A stretch of DNA of 64,000 nt, from the NCBI RefSeq assembly GCF_027942865.1, contig NC_134509.1, positions 24,424,697 through 24,488,696 on the forward strand, given 5' to 3'. Below, one piece after another: positions 12,693 through 25,557 of the stretch (the stretch's first letter is position 1; the number at the start of each line of letters is the position of its first letter). This stretch comes from Odontesthes bonariensis. Taxonomy: Eukaryota > Chordata > Actinopteri > Atheriniformes > Atherinopsidae. The translations under genes and the position numbers were made by a program. The notes beneath the pieces are model-generated. The model saw only the letters and a list, made by a program, of their open reading frames with translations. It searched no databases and was not told the origin of the DNA.

Positions 12693-13357
12693 TTAACAAA
12701 ATATTCCCAGCAGAACAAAGTCTTACTTACATTCCAGTAAACATACAACATGAAGGTTACTATCAGAACAAAAAAAAACAAAAAACAAGAGGCTAAAATG
12801 GAGCAGTACCGAGTTTACTCCCTCTCATTTTAAATATCGGAGCCCTATGAATCCACACGGCTGGACTGAAGCTGTCCAGAAAAGAAGGGAAACTTGTTCA
12901 AAAGCAGCAGAATGTGTAAAATTTTACACACATTTAACATGCACGTGGTCATCCACACACACAAATAAACACTGGATAAACGTCACACGGGTACAGATGT
13001 TGCAGACGCTCACACACCCAATAAAAGAAAGTCTTCATGTATAAAAAAAACCAACATAAAGTAAAAATGAAATCTTTGTTCAGTCCAGCTCTTGGTTTTG
13101 GTGGTCATAATATTACAGTACAAAAATCACAACAACTGCAAAAAGCCCAACTATAAAACATCTTTAGTTTTTAATCTGGAGCTTCTTGTTCAATTCTAAT
13201 TTGACACTTGTTATTATCTAGGTTACGAAACCACATCCTCCGAACGTGTGCTTCGATTAAAAGTCGAGCTCTTCAGCCAAGATGAGGCCATGTTCGTGTG
13301 AATGTGTGCGTGTGCTTTTCTCTCTGTTACTTTGACTCAGGTGGACCATCTATTTCT

Positions 13358-16300
13358 TCATAACACAATCCAGGTGCATCGGTCAGTATCTGCCAGCACT
13401 TGCAGAGACGAACCTATGAGTGAGAAGACGAGTATGATTTGAATTCCACTTGTGCAAGCATGTGACCACACTTTTCATTTATTTTGGCAGACAAAACCTA
13501 TTAAGTCATTTTTAATAAAACTAAGACACTGGTAATCTTTAAAGAGCCATAAATCTAAGTGTTATTTATTATTTGGAACATCAAAAACCTGTAAAAAGTC
13601 TCACAAATGAAGCAGTAATGTATCAAAGTACAGTTTTGCTGCGGTATTAACGAGTTACACTAGATGTACAAAACTAGTCCATTTCATGAGCTTATTCAAT
13701 GCCAGTTTATCCGTGAGCTGGGAGCAAAAACAAAGAAAAACAGCGGCACAGACATGAGCGTGATCCAGACACGAGTCCTTTATGTTTTCTCGGACTTCAC
13801 GCATCCCTTTTACAGCTTTTGTACTAGTTTCGTACTGGTTAACGTACCGACTGTAGAGGCAGCAGCGTGCGGCTCAGTCGGTCGTTGGAAGTTTAAATAA
13901 TTTGGAGTGCGTTTCACAAACAGACAAACAAATACATATAAAAACAACCAAGAAGTAGACATTTAACACCAACTGCTAACTCTTCTGTAACTACATCGAA
14001 CGGAGCAGTCTATGGGTGCTTCTGTCTCCCATCATTCCTCGATGGCCGGGCTGTCTAGTTGTAAACAACCTGGAGATTTCACGGATATTAGCGTTTTTTT
14101 TAAAAGGACACAGTGTCAAACACTGCTTAAATGGTACGATAATGCCACTATATGAACAGGAAGCAGACACCCTCTCTAACTTTTAGGCTTAAAACTTTCC
14201 TTTTTGATAAAAGCTTATAGTTGGGGATTTTCTGTCCTCTCCAGATGGACGGAGCAGATGGCTGCCCTTCCTGGTTCTGATGGAGGTTTCTTCCTGTTAA
14301 AAGGGAGTCGTTTCTCTCCACAGTCGCCTCATGCACGCTCAGGATGAGAAATTGGACCGAAGAGAAGTTTGGGTGCAATCTGTTAGTTTCCTTAGTGAGG
14401 ACATTTTTTTAATTGGCTTTGTATGTATGAATTGGACTATTTTTTTATTTAATTAACTGGATTTGATTGGATTATCATTACAATGAATTGGCATCTAATA
14501 GGCTTGAATTGGACTGGCGCCATATAAATAAAACTGAATTGGATTGTAATATACAAATAAAGCCACAGTGTTTGAGACATCAGTTTGGAACGTGCGTCTC
14601 CATCAATAAGCAACGTTTTTACTTTTGTTTTTTGTCTAATTTCTTCTTTACAGTCCTTTGCTTAATAGGTTTGTTCTTAAAGTGCTTTATAAATAAAGTT
14701 GGGCAACTGAAAATGTGACATTAGCCCCTCCCACAAACATACACACGACTCAAATTACGATCGCGCTGTTGGAAACTCAGCGCTTCTGTTGCCAGTTTTA
14801 GCAACACACACACCCCTCCCCCCTTTTGAAACAGCTACACTCGGTGGGAGACGGCTTCTCGCGCTGCAGTCTCTGCAGGCACGGAGAAGCAGACGTCACG
14901 TCCGCTGCGGCAGCTAAATTAACTTCAGGAGCAGATGATTTGGCCCAGTAAATGTGGCATCTGACCTCACTGCAGTCTGTTCAGCGAGTGGAAGAGAGGA
15001 CTAGGACTAACATTGCAGCTGACATGGACGTGAATGTGAAGGAGAGAGGAAAAGTGACCCTTTTAATTCAATCAGACTGCAGCAATTTCCATATAATAGT
15101 GCTGCATTAAACCAAGCAGGACACATGGCCCTTTTGTCACGACATTTCTAAAGATCTAAACCTAAACAAGGTACTGACAACAGGTTTTGGATGCAATTTA
15201 AGTTAAAATCATTACTCTTTTACACTAAATCACCAAGAATTTTAAGGGAAAATGTTTAATACAAAATCAACTTAGAAGTGAAAGTTGACCTTAACCATAG
15301 AAATTGAAATGTTTGCACTCCCTGCTGCAATGCTTTTATTTTATGTAAAGCACTTTGAATTGTTTGTACATGAAATGTGCTATATAAATAAATTTTATTT
15401 CATTTTATTTGATATCCGAGGGTCATAATCCTGAATTCAGTCAGATATACCAGACAACTCTGAAGCCAACCACCTGACACCCTCTCACATTTAAAAACAA
15501 TGTCACTGAGTTTTCATTCACAGAATAAAGACTTTGCAAAGACCCCCCCATCTTGCATGGTCACTATTTATAAGACCACAACTGGATATTTCTGTGATTA
15601 TTTCCCATCATGCACCTGGTGGAAAGACTAGTGCTGCAGCAGTTTATTCCCACTTTTTCTTCTTCTCCATTCTGGTAAAACATCACAGAGACATTTGTGC
15701 TGTTGCCATAATGCAGTTAGTTGCTCCTCTTTTTCTAAGGTCCAGTTGAACCGTATGTTTTTTTGGCTCATCGCCATGGTTACTCTCAACTACAACCTCC
15801 CCCTGCTTCCCGTTTGGAAGTGACAATAGCGCACGTATTGGTTGAAAACGTAGAATGCGTCTCTGAACGACACAGTTTGCATAAAACGAGACTAAAGACC
15901 TAAGATGACATCAAACATGTTTGATTTTGTCATAACCCCAAAATGTAAGAGTCTACGTAACCATCTGCCTCTCCCAGCTACCTGACTATCAGCATATTTT
16001 GAGACACTCAGCTTGTTTTTAGAGGATTTATAATGTGATAGGTGCTGTCACATTATAAAGCCTGATTAGATCCCAGGTGGATCGGTGTCCGTATTCTCAC
16101 CTTTGTGCAGTGCTTCGTTGGTCATGCGATTGATGAAGCGGGAGCTGCTCTCAGGAACCAGCCACTTCATCACAGTGTTCACGCAGGACTTCCTGTAAGA
16201 ACTCCACACACTCCCACTGGATCAAAGAAAACCACTTTTAACACAGAGCTCACCAAGAAACAGAACGTCAGACTGAGATGTGAGGGATGGCTCACCTGGT

Positions 16301-19300
16301 CTGACCCTTCACCTCCGTGAGGTCACCCACTCCCACAGTGCAACACACACCTGTGTTAAGGTCCCAGCTAACCTGCAGGTTGGAATGGTACGTGTTTGGC
16401 CTAAAAAAAAAAAAAATATCAGGAAAAAATTAGGACAGAAAGTGACAAAGAGGTCATCATCCAAAACAAGTGAGGTTAACACATGCCTGCAGTGTTCCTC
16501 ATCTGAGTTGGAGAACGCCAGTAACAGCAGACCAATGTTGATCATCACGATGTTATTCTCTGGACACACCTGATGGACATAAAATACAACAACATTTACA
16601 AGGAGATTTACTAAATGCTCTTGGCTAATATTTAGTGTTAAGAACAAGAAAAACAAGGTGGAAAACATGTACATTTCAGAGTAATACTGTAAAGACACCC
16701 CACGTCCTCTGCTGGAGAACTCCAGGTCTACAATCAACTAATAATGGAACTGAAACTGTGATGTTAAAAAATCCGGTTTCTCTGGCTCCTCTTTAGGTTT
16801 CAAATGCATTGTGTGACAAGTAGTTTTTACACTAAGAAGAATGGACACACACCGTGAACCAAGGCAAAATCTGGGATGTGGGTTCCCGACTCAATGAAAC
16901 TTCACCTGCACAATCATTTGCTTTTGGTAAGACCCTAAAATACACCTAGTTTTGTCTATTCTGTGGTTGTTATGATTTGAAAAGTGAAGACATGACCATG
17001 TTTAATATCTTTATAACATTACGTATAATGAAAGGCGTATTGTTGCTGATATGAGCTCAATATGATGATCAAATCACATCCCTGACCCCTGGCTAAAATG
17101 ATGGAATCACAACTCTTGGAGGAAGATGTTCTTCTTTTTAAAGTAAAAGAAATGTAAAAGACCAGCGGATATGGTAGTCATCACCTCAAACAAATTCTAT
17201 CATTTTTTTCTAAACCAGAATGTTCAGCTACTAAATAAAACATGTTTGTGTTTTGTTTATCCATTCATTCTCTTAATAAGAAAGCTGAATGAATATTCTC
17301 CGGTGTGGTGATTCCATCATTTTCCCCAGGGGTCGTAGAAGCCACGCTAGATGGCTGTGGTGCAGTTTGAGTTGCGCTGGAGACACGTGTCACGCAGCTG
17401 GTGAGGATGCTGTAATTTGACAACATGGGAGCCTACACAAAATCATGGCGTTCCACACATACAACACACACACCACTCCGCTGCTATGAAGCCAGCCTAA
17501 GAGCACATAGAACTCTCTGACTGATATCAGAGTCAGCGCCACTTAGAACAACTTTAAATAAAAAAACAGCATGTTTAAATATCAAAAAACAAAACACAAA
17601 TACAACCACTAACAAAGCAGATCAAATCATTTCCCATTGTCAGAAGAAGATGCTTAGATCATCAGATGTTTAAGTTTTGCTTTAAACCTGTTTAAAACGA
17701 CAGTTTAATGTACTACATCCCTCACTGGAGAGACTGATTTGTTCACACATATGAAGAAGGTTGTAAAAACTTCAGTGTTGGGTGTAACGGAGAGTAAGTA
17801 CAAAGGAAATGCGTGTCGGTGTGTGTGTGTGTGTGTGTGTGCATCCACCTCTAGTATCACAACATCATAGTCACTGAAGGAGCAGAACTGTGGAGCCCAG
17901 GCAGCGTCACTCCTGATCACCTCATTGATAAGATACTCAAAATCCAGAGTCAACTGTTCTACACACACACTCTGAAAGAGAAAAAACACAAGGTACAGTT
18001 TATGTAACATCTACAAATAAAACCTTATTTATCTGTTTACTGGAACAAGGTATTCAACATTTTAACATTTAGGAAAACTTGAAGGACATTACATTATCTA
18101 TACAATGTTTCTGAAAATACATACAAAGATACTAAAAATGTACAAAAAACAATTACCTGTCCATTATGAGGTTCGGTGACCAGCTGCAGGTTCTGCCCTT
18201 TCAGGTCTGTAACTGTAAACGGTAGCTGGACTTTATCATCCTCATAACCTAGAGGAAGAAATACCAAACAACAGTTTCAGACTTGACCTGTTAGAAACTT
18301 TTAGCTTCTGAAAGCTCTGCTCCATTGTCTCCTCTCACCTCCTGTGCCTCCTGAATTCTGCTCTACTGCCCCTGGCTGCTGTAGGCGGTAATGCAGGCGT
18401 GAGTAGTTTACATATCCAGGCTCACTGAGGCTGACATCCTCGCACGACGACAGGGTTGAAGTTGATGGAGGTGATGATGAAGAAGAGGCAGGGGACATCT
18501 CTTGTTCAGAGCCCTGTGTAATATTGTGGCTCCTAGATGATGATGATGATGAGGCTTGTAAAGAACTAGTCCGTCCATCCTCCGTCCTATGCTCTTTACA
18601 ATCCTCCGCCTCTGTGGAAGTGTCTACATTAATCCCTTTATCTGCTGCTATATGCACTGCCTCTTTTTCACCACCATCAGCTGTTCTCCTCTCCCCCTGA
18701 CCCTCATTTTCTTTCCCTCCTACTCCCTGAGCTCGCCTGAAAAGATCGGCAGCAAACTCCCGAGCTCGCATGGCTGCTTGTGAATGGCTAGGAGACGAGG
18801 GAACTGGAGCGGGCCTGCAAAGAGGCTGACGATTTTCCGGAGATCCATGAGGTAATGAGGAAGAAGCCAAGGAGGTGGAGGAAAAAGACGTAGAGAGTTG
18901 AGTTGAAAGGGCTGCTCTCTTTGTGTAAAGAATCTGGGATGACTGACCCTGCTTCCCTGAAAGTAACAGACAAAAAAAAACCTAAGTGTAATAGTGATAT
19001 CAACAGAAGCATGATAATATGGACAACATGTGGCATCAGATACAGAGTATTTTCAAATCCTCAATTAGTGAATGCCAAAAGACTCCAATATAAACTAATA
19101 GGGATGCATCAGCAGATTAATCAGGCTCAGAACTACGATTTTATTTTACTGTTCAAATAAATGCATCATCTGCACACTGACACAGCCGTGCATGTCTTCC
19201 TGACTTTCCCAAACATTTTGGATTTGGCTGTTTTCAGCAAGCTTCTTTTTCTTTTTTGAAACCAAGTCACAAATCAAGTTATTTTTCCAGACAAACATCA

Positions 19301-22300
19301 CTCGTACTAATAACAGGAACGTTTTTCTGCCGCTGCTGTAGGAGTAGCATCAACAGCGTTGTTCTTGTGGGGCTCTAGGACTGTGCACTGTGTGAGACAA
19401 CACCTAAGGACCGATGTGTCATTTCTGATGACCCTGTATGCAAGTAGAGCCGCTGTCTTTAAATAATGTACGAGGTGATTTTGTCAGATGACACAATGGA
19501 TGCATAGTCAGGACTTTCTCAGAGCCGAGCAGCTGCAGGTTAACAACTAGTCTTCATAGCCTGCTTTTCAGTCACAGACTTGTTTCACCAGCTGACCACA
19601 GCAACAGAAAAGTATGTATGAGAGCAGATTTATAGCGAGTAGGGCTGTTAGCATGATGACCAAGATTAGGAGAGAAGTGAATATATGATGTAAACGGCTG
19701 GCACAAAGCAGACTGAAAATATGACCTGATGACGTCACAAATATCCAATAAATATGATACATACTTCTGTATTTTGTGAAATGTTAAAGAAAGATTCTAT
19801 AATATATAATGTGGTGGATAAAATACTCTAATTTAGTTTTAGTTTTGGAGAAAATGTAAAAAGCCATTCATAGTTAATGTATATATTGTGACCAAACAGT
19901 TCACTTTTTAATTAAATTAAAATAATTATTCCAAAAAAACCCAATTTTTTTTTCAAATTTCAGTTTTTAGAGAGGCCAAAGATAATCATGTGTGGACTTC
20001 TTCCTCACATGCTCATTAGAAAAACTCTAAATATATAAAAAGAACCACTTATATATGCACAAAATTGGCACCTTTCTTGCACAGTGAATAGGTGATATGT
20101 TGGTATTTAATTCATAGTCTCATCACAGAAACGTTCTAATTCTCCATTTGTGTATCTTCTTTACCTGGGCAGAGTGAGATGCCGCAAGCCACCAGAGAAT
20201 AGCTAGTGTTTAACAGGATGACCTGGTCCTTCTTCAGCTGGAAAGCTGGTTGAAATGTGGGAAATGGATACACCACCTGGTACCTGCTGTTCAGCACATA
20301 TCCATGTTCCAGACACTCACCACTTCCTGAGGACGCAAAAAGTTGAATATGAATGAGAGAAAAACAAGGCTATCAGAGCAGTTACAAAGTGGATCTGTGT
20401 GTGCGTTTACCTGTGCGTATGGTTGTGGCTGAGGGAACAGGACAGCAATAAAAGCAAGGCTTCGGAGGAGGCATGGAAGCTATGGTGATGTATATGTCTC
20501 TGTTGTTCTCGTCACTCATCATTAAGTTCATCAGTACAGAGCTTGAACTGCGTGTACTGTGAGGAAAAAAAAAACAAGAAGAAATCACACATTGTTACCA
20601 AAATGTTGTAATGACATTATTCAGGGTGAAACTGGATCAGTACCGTGTTTATTATTTCTTACTTGAATCCAAAAATGACAATTTTGGAGTGGTCATTTGG
20701 CCACTCGCACACAGTGAGGTACAGATCACTGTAGATTTCCTCTCCTGCAAATAGTCGCACATGATGGACCTAAAGAAAAGACGACAGCATGAGAAAAAGG
20801 ATGAAATATCTATAAACAAGCTGTCCAATATAAATACATGCAAGAACATACATTTTAGCAATAAAATCAAGTGTCAAGCTCATTTCCTTTCATTTACCTG
20901 TTTGAGTCTGCTGTGCAGATTGAATTCCCACCAATAAAGGTGATAAGTATAAAAAGAGAAATCATCATCTTCTCCACAGTCACTAGTGTAAGACAGAACG
21001 TAGCGGCCACATTTGGTGAAGCCCAAAAAGATATGTCTGGAACCAAAAAGGTGAAGTACAGCTGTAACAAATGACTCAGCTAAAACAGTAATGCACATCA
21101 TGAATCATAGTTTCAATAATTGTAATAGTCACAATTAGGTAGCAAGAAAAAATGTACAGATGATTTTCTATTAAGGGCTTAAAGACACACAAAGAGGTAT
21201 TCTGACAAACTGAGTTTTTCCTCTCCTTGGTCCCACCCCCACCCACCCGAAAATCACATTCACACAGCACCATTCATAGAGAAATGCTAAATTAAACCAG
21301 AATCATACAAATTACACGACAGCTAACTGTGCCCAGAGCTGAGTGGTAAATAATTGCCCCATTATCATCCAAAAACACTTGTCTTGGCAATGAAAAGAAG
21401 TTAACCGTCATATGAGACCTCCACTTGCTCATTAAAAAGTTCTGTGTGAAGCAACTTTTCTGACAGCACACACAGGTGATTGATCTCATTACAGTTGTCT
21501 TCCTCTAATTGTGCAGGCGAAACAGCTGACTTAAAGGCAACTTTAACCAGCGTTGCCGACGGCTAGTTCTGTTTGTAACAGCGGCCTCCGTGGCAAATTT
21601 TGATACGTCCATTCTTCAAAACAGTCAGAGAGTAACCATGTCTTTCTGTAGACATGTAAAAAGCCCGGCCGACAAGGTTATCACAGGCAAATCTTGCTTG
21701 TGTCTCCTACTGCCATGCCAACAAAGGGGAAATTGGCACAAACTGATATAAAACTAAGGAGAAACAATCTGAGGCATAAACTCAAGAAAACCCTGCAGCC
21801 CCATCAACATGACAACAATGCCAGCAGTTTGATAATCTTCAACCTAGAAATAGGCTGAGAACGGCGTTAAAATGAAGACCATCGGCAGGAAACACAGAAT
21901 AATGTGAGTTTGTCAGAGTACCCATGATCACGTGTGCAGGGCCAAAGTGTCATCATTGCTTTCAGTTTGATTCAGTGATGTGTGAGAGTCTAATATGCAT
22001 GTTGATAAAGCACAACATGTTCTGCACAGTTCTGAATCACACAGCAAAGAGCCCATTCTTCTTCAAATACAGACAATGTGCTTAGTCAAAACAAACCTAT
22101 CGAGTAAACACACAGACCCTGCTCTCAGGAACTCCTCGCTGACGATGTTCTTTAAAGGGACACACACTCGAGGTGGTAGCTTCCTGAACAGGCGCTGGGA
22201 AAACTGTCCTGACAGCTGCAGAACAGACGAGAGAAAGGAGACAGTTGTACCTAAATAACATGAAACGCAGTGCAACCAGAAGTACAGATACATGTTAGCA

Positions 22301-22930
22301 GTAGCAACTGAGTGTCCCTTTCAGAGATGACCAGCAGCTATATCCAAGTATCTATTAGCATTGAGCAGATACAGTAGGTTCAATTAAATGTGAGACGGCC
22401 AATAATAAATATGAATATCAAGGATGCGCGTGCGAGATGACTACAGCAACAAAGCTAACGCTGACTAGTAACACATAATATTTCAAAGCTCGACTAAAAT
22501 AATAACAAAAAAACAGACGTTTATATTTGTGATTAGCACATAAAGATAGCAGTTTCTTTAAACAGACTGAGTCTGTTGACAAGCAAAACTGATAGACTAC
22601 CGAGATACATCGTCAAAATGCGGTAAAACGGTATTGTTTTCATGGTTTGTAGCATTAGCTAATTAGCCACCTGGCAGTCGTTATCGAGTTATCGGTTACT
22701 TTGTTAGCTGTGTAGCTAGGTAGCGGCTAGCTAGCCTGAGAAGCTCCTGAAAACAAGGAGGCCTCCACACAAAGTGTCACTTTCTGGATATGTTATCTCT
22801 TTTTGAGATCCCATTTTTGTGGATTAATACCCACCCTCCCACGCATGAGAAGCTTCACGACATGGTCTTTGTGTTTTCTGTGGTTTTTCTGTTTGCCATC
22901 GTCCTTTTCAGATTTCGAGCTGGGCGCCAT
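13358..22930 (-). CDS. dcaf15: dcaf15: DDB1- and CUL4-associated factor 15
   Basis: Substrate receptor of the CUL4-DDB1 ubiquitin ligase. Thirteen exons are in phase: 22835-22930, 22118-22215, 20898-21036, 20663-20769, 20411-20556, 20165-20326, 18339-18956, 18157-18248, 17849-17971, 16487-16569, 16296-16400, 16101-16216, 13358-13413. Together they give 646 residues (human about 600). The start MAPSSKSE matches the human N-terminus. The N-terminal domain includes [32 protein letters not shown] and [15 protein letters not shown]. Next comes [15 protein letters not shown], whose PAF segment lines the aryl-sulfonamide (indisulam) pocket in human DCAF15. Exon 7 codes for a long Ser-rich linker with poly-Ser. 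The C-terminal domain has [40 protein letters not shown] and a final TWIVL. One intron has a GC donor. The last intron is 2.7 kb and filled with repeats. Confidence 0.96.
14165..14560 (+). mobile_element. L2-like LINE 3' end (dcaf15 last intron)
   Basis: The segment contains the fish LINE tail signature ggttctgatggaggtttctt, then cctgttaaaaggg, then ..ttggactggcgccatataaataaaactgaattgg. The same family, with adjoining reverse-transcriptase code, is present at 56700-57275. It is inserted antisense to dcaf15. Only the 3' end is present, as expected for a 5'-truncated LINE. Confidence 0.7.
14640..14705 (+). repeat. Short LINE/SINE-type tail
   Basis: Contains cttaaagtgctttataaataaagttg, a form common at the 3' ends of fish non-LTR elements. 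It is too short to assign to a family. Confidence 0.4.
15295..15405 (+). repeat. LINE-type tail
   Basis: Contains taaagcactttgaattg and gtgctatataaataaatttt, again typical of L2-like 3' ends, followed by a TTTTATTTCA-like tail. It sits in the 2.7 kb last intron of dcaf15. The remainder of that intron (14700-15290 and 15410-16100) shows no family that I recognise. Confidence 0.5.
16481..16486 (-). other. dcaf15: Non-canonical GC donor splice site (dcaf15 exon 10)
   Basis: On the minus strand exon 10 ends TGCAG and is followed by GCATGT. Phase and protein require this junction: HCR at the end of exon 10 continues into [17 protein letters not shown], matching the human RPKTYHTSLKVAWDLNTG. No GT in a usable position keeps this reading. 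This is a GC-AG intron with an otherwise strong donor context. Confidence 0.75.
17084..17334. mobile_element. Small MITE with 27-bp inverted ends (dcaf15 intron 9)
   Basis: The left end 17084-17110 (starting gacccctggctaaaatgatg) is the inverted complement of 17308-17334 (ending attttccccaggggtc), with two mismatches visible. The body is about 250 bp and has no coding potential. A target duplication was not clear, so the superfamily cannot be named. Confidence 0.75.
17819..17841. repeat. (GT)n microsatellite next to dcaf15 donor
   Basis: A pure GT run on the plus strand is a CA run in the dcaf15 transcript. It begins about 7 nt inside the intron following exon 9, whose last base is 17849. 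Confidence 0.95.
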
Positions 22931-23149
22931 CTCCCTCTGAACCGTTCTTCCCTGTTGGAGTTGGGCCCGTCGCGATTGGTTCTCAGGCTGCGCGAGAATG
23001 CCCTCATTGGCTGGCGGACACGTATGTCAAAACCACAGCAAAAGTGACACCCCTCGGGAAGCGCTCATTTAGAGGTGCATCTGCTTCATTTATATAAATT
23101 ATCCCAACACAATGCAACTGCTAAAGACACAACACACTGATATTATGAA

Positions 23150-23481
23150 TTTTTTTTATTGAAGTCTTTAAAAACAAACTGTAAAAAATAACCTTAAAAA
23201 AAAAAAAGGAGTACATTGAACTAAATAGAAAAAAAAAAATGATACAGAAATTTAGGAGGGCGTCAAGCACACAAACACATACATGAACACACTACCGACC
23301 TACATTAAGATGGACAGTTAGTGCCCAATTACAGCCAACTTGCACACATTTTTTTTCTGTTCAATAGCATACACACACCAAGACCCCCTTTGGAAAAAAA
23401 TAATTACAAATAAAATTAAGAAATCACAACAGCAGGGAGAAATACACCTGCAAACTAAACACTGAAGTTCCTAAAGTACCC

Positions 23482-23512
<31 letters not shown>

Positions 23513-24178
23513 CCTTTGCAATTATCTCTCATACAAATGTAATTTCTGAATATATTCAAAATACTGCTAGACCAGTTTCTCCCCCAAAAAACTGAAGGGG
23601 AAGACTAAATGTAATTCGGTTTTGAGATGCTGTTGTGCTAGTTTGCAAGCAAGATGATCAATTCACATTTTTCTCCCCAAAAACAAAACAAAGACACAAC
23701 TTAAAAGCAATTACATAAATTACAAGGTGTGGTTGGGTGAGGTAAAAGGGCAAACTGAGTAGCAACCAGCGTAGTTATTTAGTGCTTTGTTCAATGCATC
23801 AAGGCGTTCCCTTTTCTTTCTTCAATTGTGACATTAAAAAACAAACACGAGGGTCGGAATAGAAAATGTCTCAGTGGATTAGTTAATCGTGGTCTTGTCA
23901 TTTTAAAGCCCAAAGGGGGAAAAAGGAAAAAAAAAAAAAGATCCAGAGATCCATTACATCCATCCAACAGATCATGGGATTTCTTTACTGGGGCTGAAAA
24001 GAGAGATCACAGGCACAATGTGATTGGTCAGTTTGTGTTAGTGAAAAATTCCTGTATTATTCATTCTTACATGTTTCAGGCAGAATGTATGTACTTAATA
24101 TTGTTTCCAACTCCATAAGCTTCTTGTTTCTTCACTACTAGGATGGTTATGTCAACTACACCAATGTTAAAGAGGGTA
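23150..24178 (-). other. khsrp: Probable khsrp 3' UTR
   Basis: This stretch lies between the khsrp stop and an AATAAA on the minus strand at 23165-23170. In the mRNA sense it is very U-rich. A run of 29 U corresponds to 23482-23510, with further long U runs at 23196-23206 and 23929-23939, and several AUUUA words. No exon was recognised. The likely transcript end is about 230 bp upstream of the dcaf15 start codon at 22930. Confidence 0.55.
23165..23170 (-). promoter_or_regulatory. khsrp: Candidate polyadenylation signal of khsrp
   Basis: TTTATT on the plus strand gives AATAAA on the minus strand, just before the sequence leading into the dcaf15 promoter. It is the last such signal before the next gene. 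Confidence 0.5.
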
Positions 24179-25526
24179 TCAAATATTTTGGCAAGTACTT
24201 AAGCTTTCATCATCTACTAAGTACAAGATCAATTCAAAGTCAGTTGATGTATGTGGTACCTGTTGTCCTGGCTGTGGAGCGGCCGCCTGTCCAGGAGCCT
24301 GCCCTCCCTGTCCATAGTAGGCAGCCTGCTGTCTGTAGTACTCAGCCCAGGCTGCACTGTAGTCCTGCTGTCCTCCAGCTGCAGCTCCACCTGCTGCAGC
24401 TGTTGTGGTGGCTGCTGCTGTGCCTGGAGCAGCTGCTGCTCCTCCAGCTGGTTGGGCTGGAGATAAACATCAAACATCGAATTAAATAGTACTAAATTTA
24501 TCCCAAAAGGAAAATAAATAGTTCCAGCCTAAATGAAAATACATTAGCAACATAGGAAAAGAAAATTAATAAGGAGGCAGGTATGCTGTGCTCATCTGTG
24601 ATCAGATCATGGGGACAAGAGTCTAGCTAAATCTCCCCAGCCACTTTCTCCAGCTCATCCGGTGAGACGCAACAGCTTTCCAAAGCCAACATAGAGATAT
24701 AACTTCTCCAGCAAGGCCCTGAGGCCGCCTCCCTGAAGGACTTGTCCAAAACTGGAGACACCCTGACCCATGAGCCCTGCCACCCTTCAAAGTAAATAAT
24801 TTTCACTGCTTGTATTTGCAATATTCTTTTGATCACTACCCACAACTCATGACAATTGGCGTGGGTTGGAACATAGATCGACTAGTAAATCGCCCTCAAG
24901 ACGAGGAAATTAAATAAAGTGGAGTCCACTGTGTCAGTCTTAGTGTTACATTTCCAGCCTAAGCTGTTGCCCAGGTGAACACTCAGCTATCTGCAGTCCT
25001 CCACCACTTCCAACTCTTCTCCCAGGAAGGAAACAGCGTTTGGTTTATTCCTTGTCCTCCTAAAATCCACAACAATCTCCTTTTTATTGGACGACCTGCT
25101 TGTTCTACTCATCCTCTTGTCCATCACTGATACCTCCCACAATTATAGTCATCTGAGTATTTTTGGAGATGACAGAACTTTACGTTTTACTTGGAGTTTG
25201 AGGTGTAAATTCCCGTGTTGTTGCAGACTTCTCACATTGAAAATAATCCTTCAGTTGCACCAATTGTGCTCTCTTAGTAATCCAGGCCATTATGGAGGAT
25301 TTACTAGAGCTTCTCACATTTTTGAAGGGGGTGAGGTCAGTGTGGATGGAAGTAAGGGAGGAGAATCTCATGCATCCTCTTGAGCTGGATCAACTGAATA
25401 ACAGAACACAGCTCACTGGCTCTGTGAAGGCTTCAATCACTCGGATTTCTCTTCTCCTTCAACCCTATAATATTTTTGTCAAAATGTCAACCGTTTGTAA
25501 TTCAAAGCTCAGTCACATACAGACTG

Positions 25527-25557
<31 letters not shown>

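Noticed and set aside
16309-16737. 142-codon minus-strand open frame
   Set aside because: It reads dcaf15 exons 10-11 together with intron; family alignment and splice sites give shorter exons.
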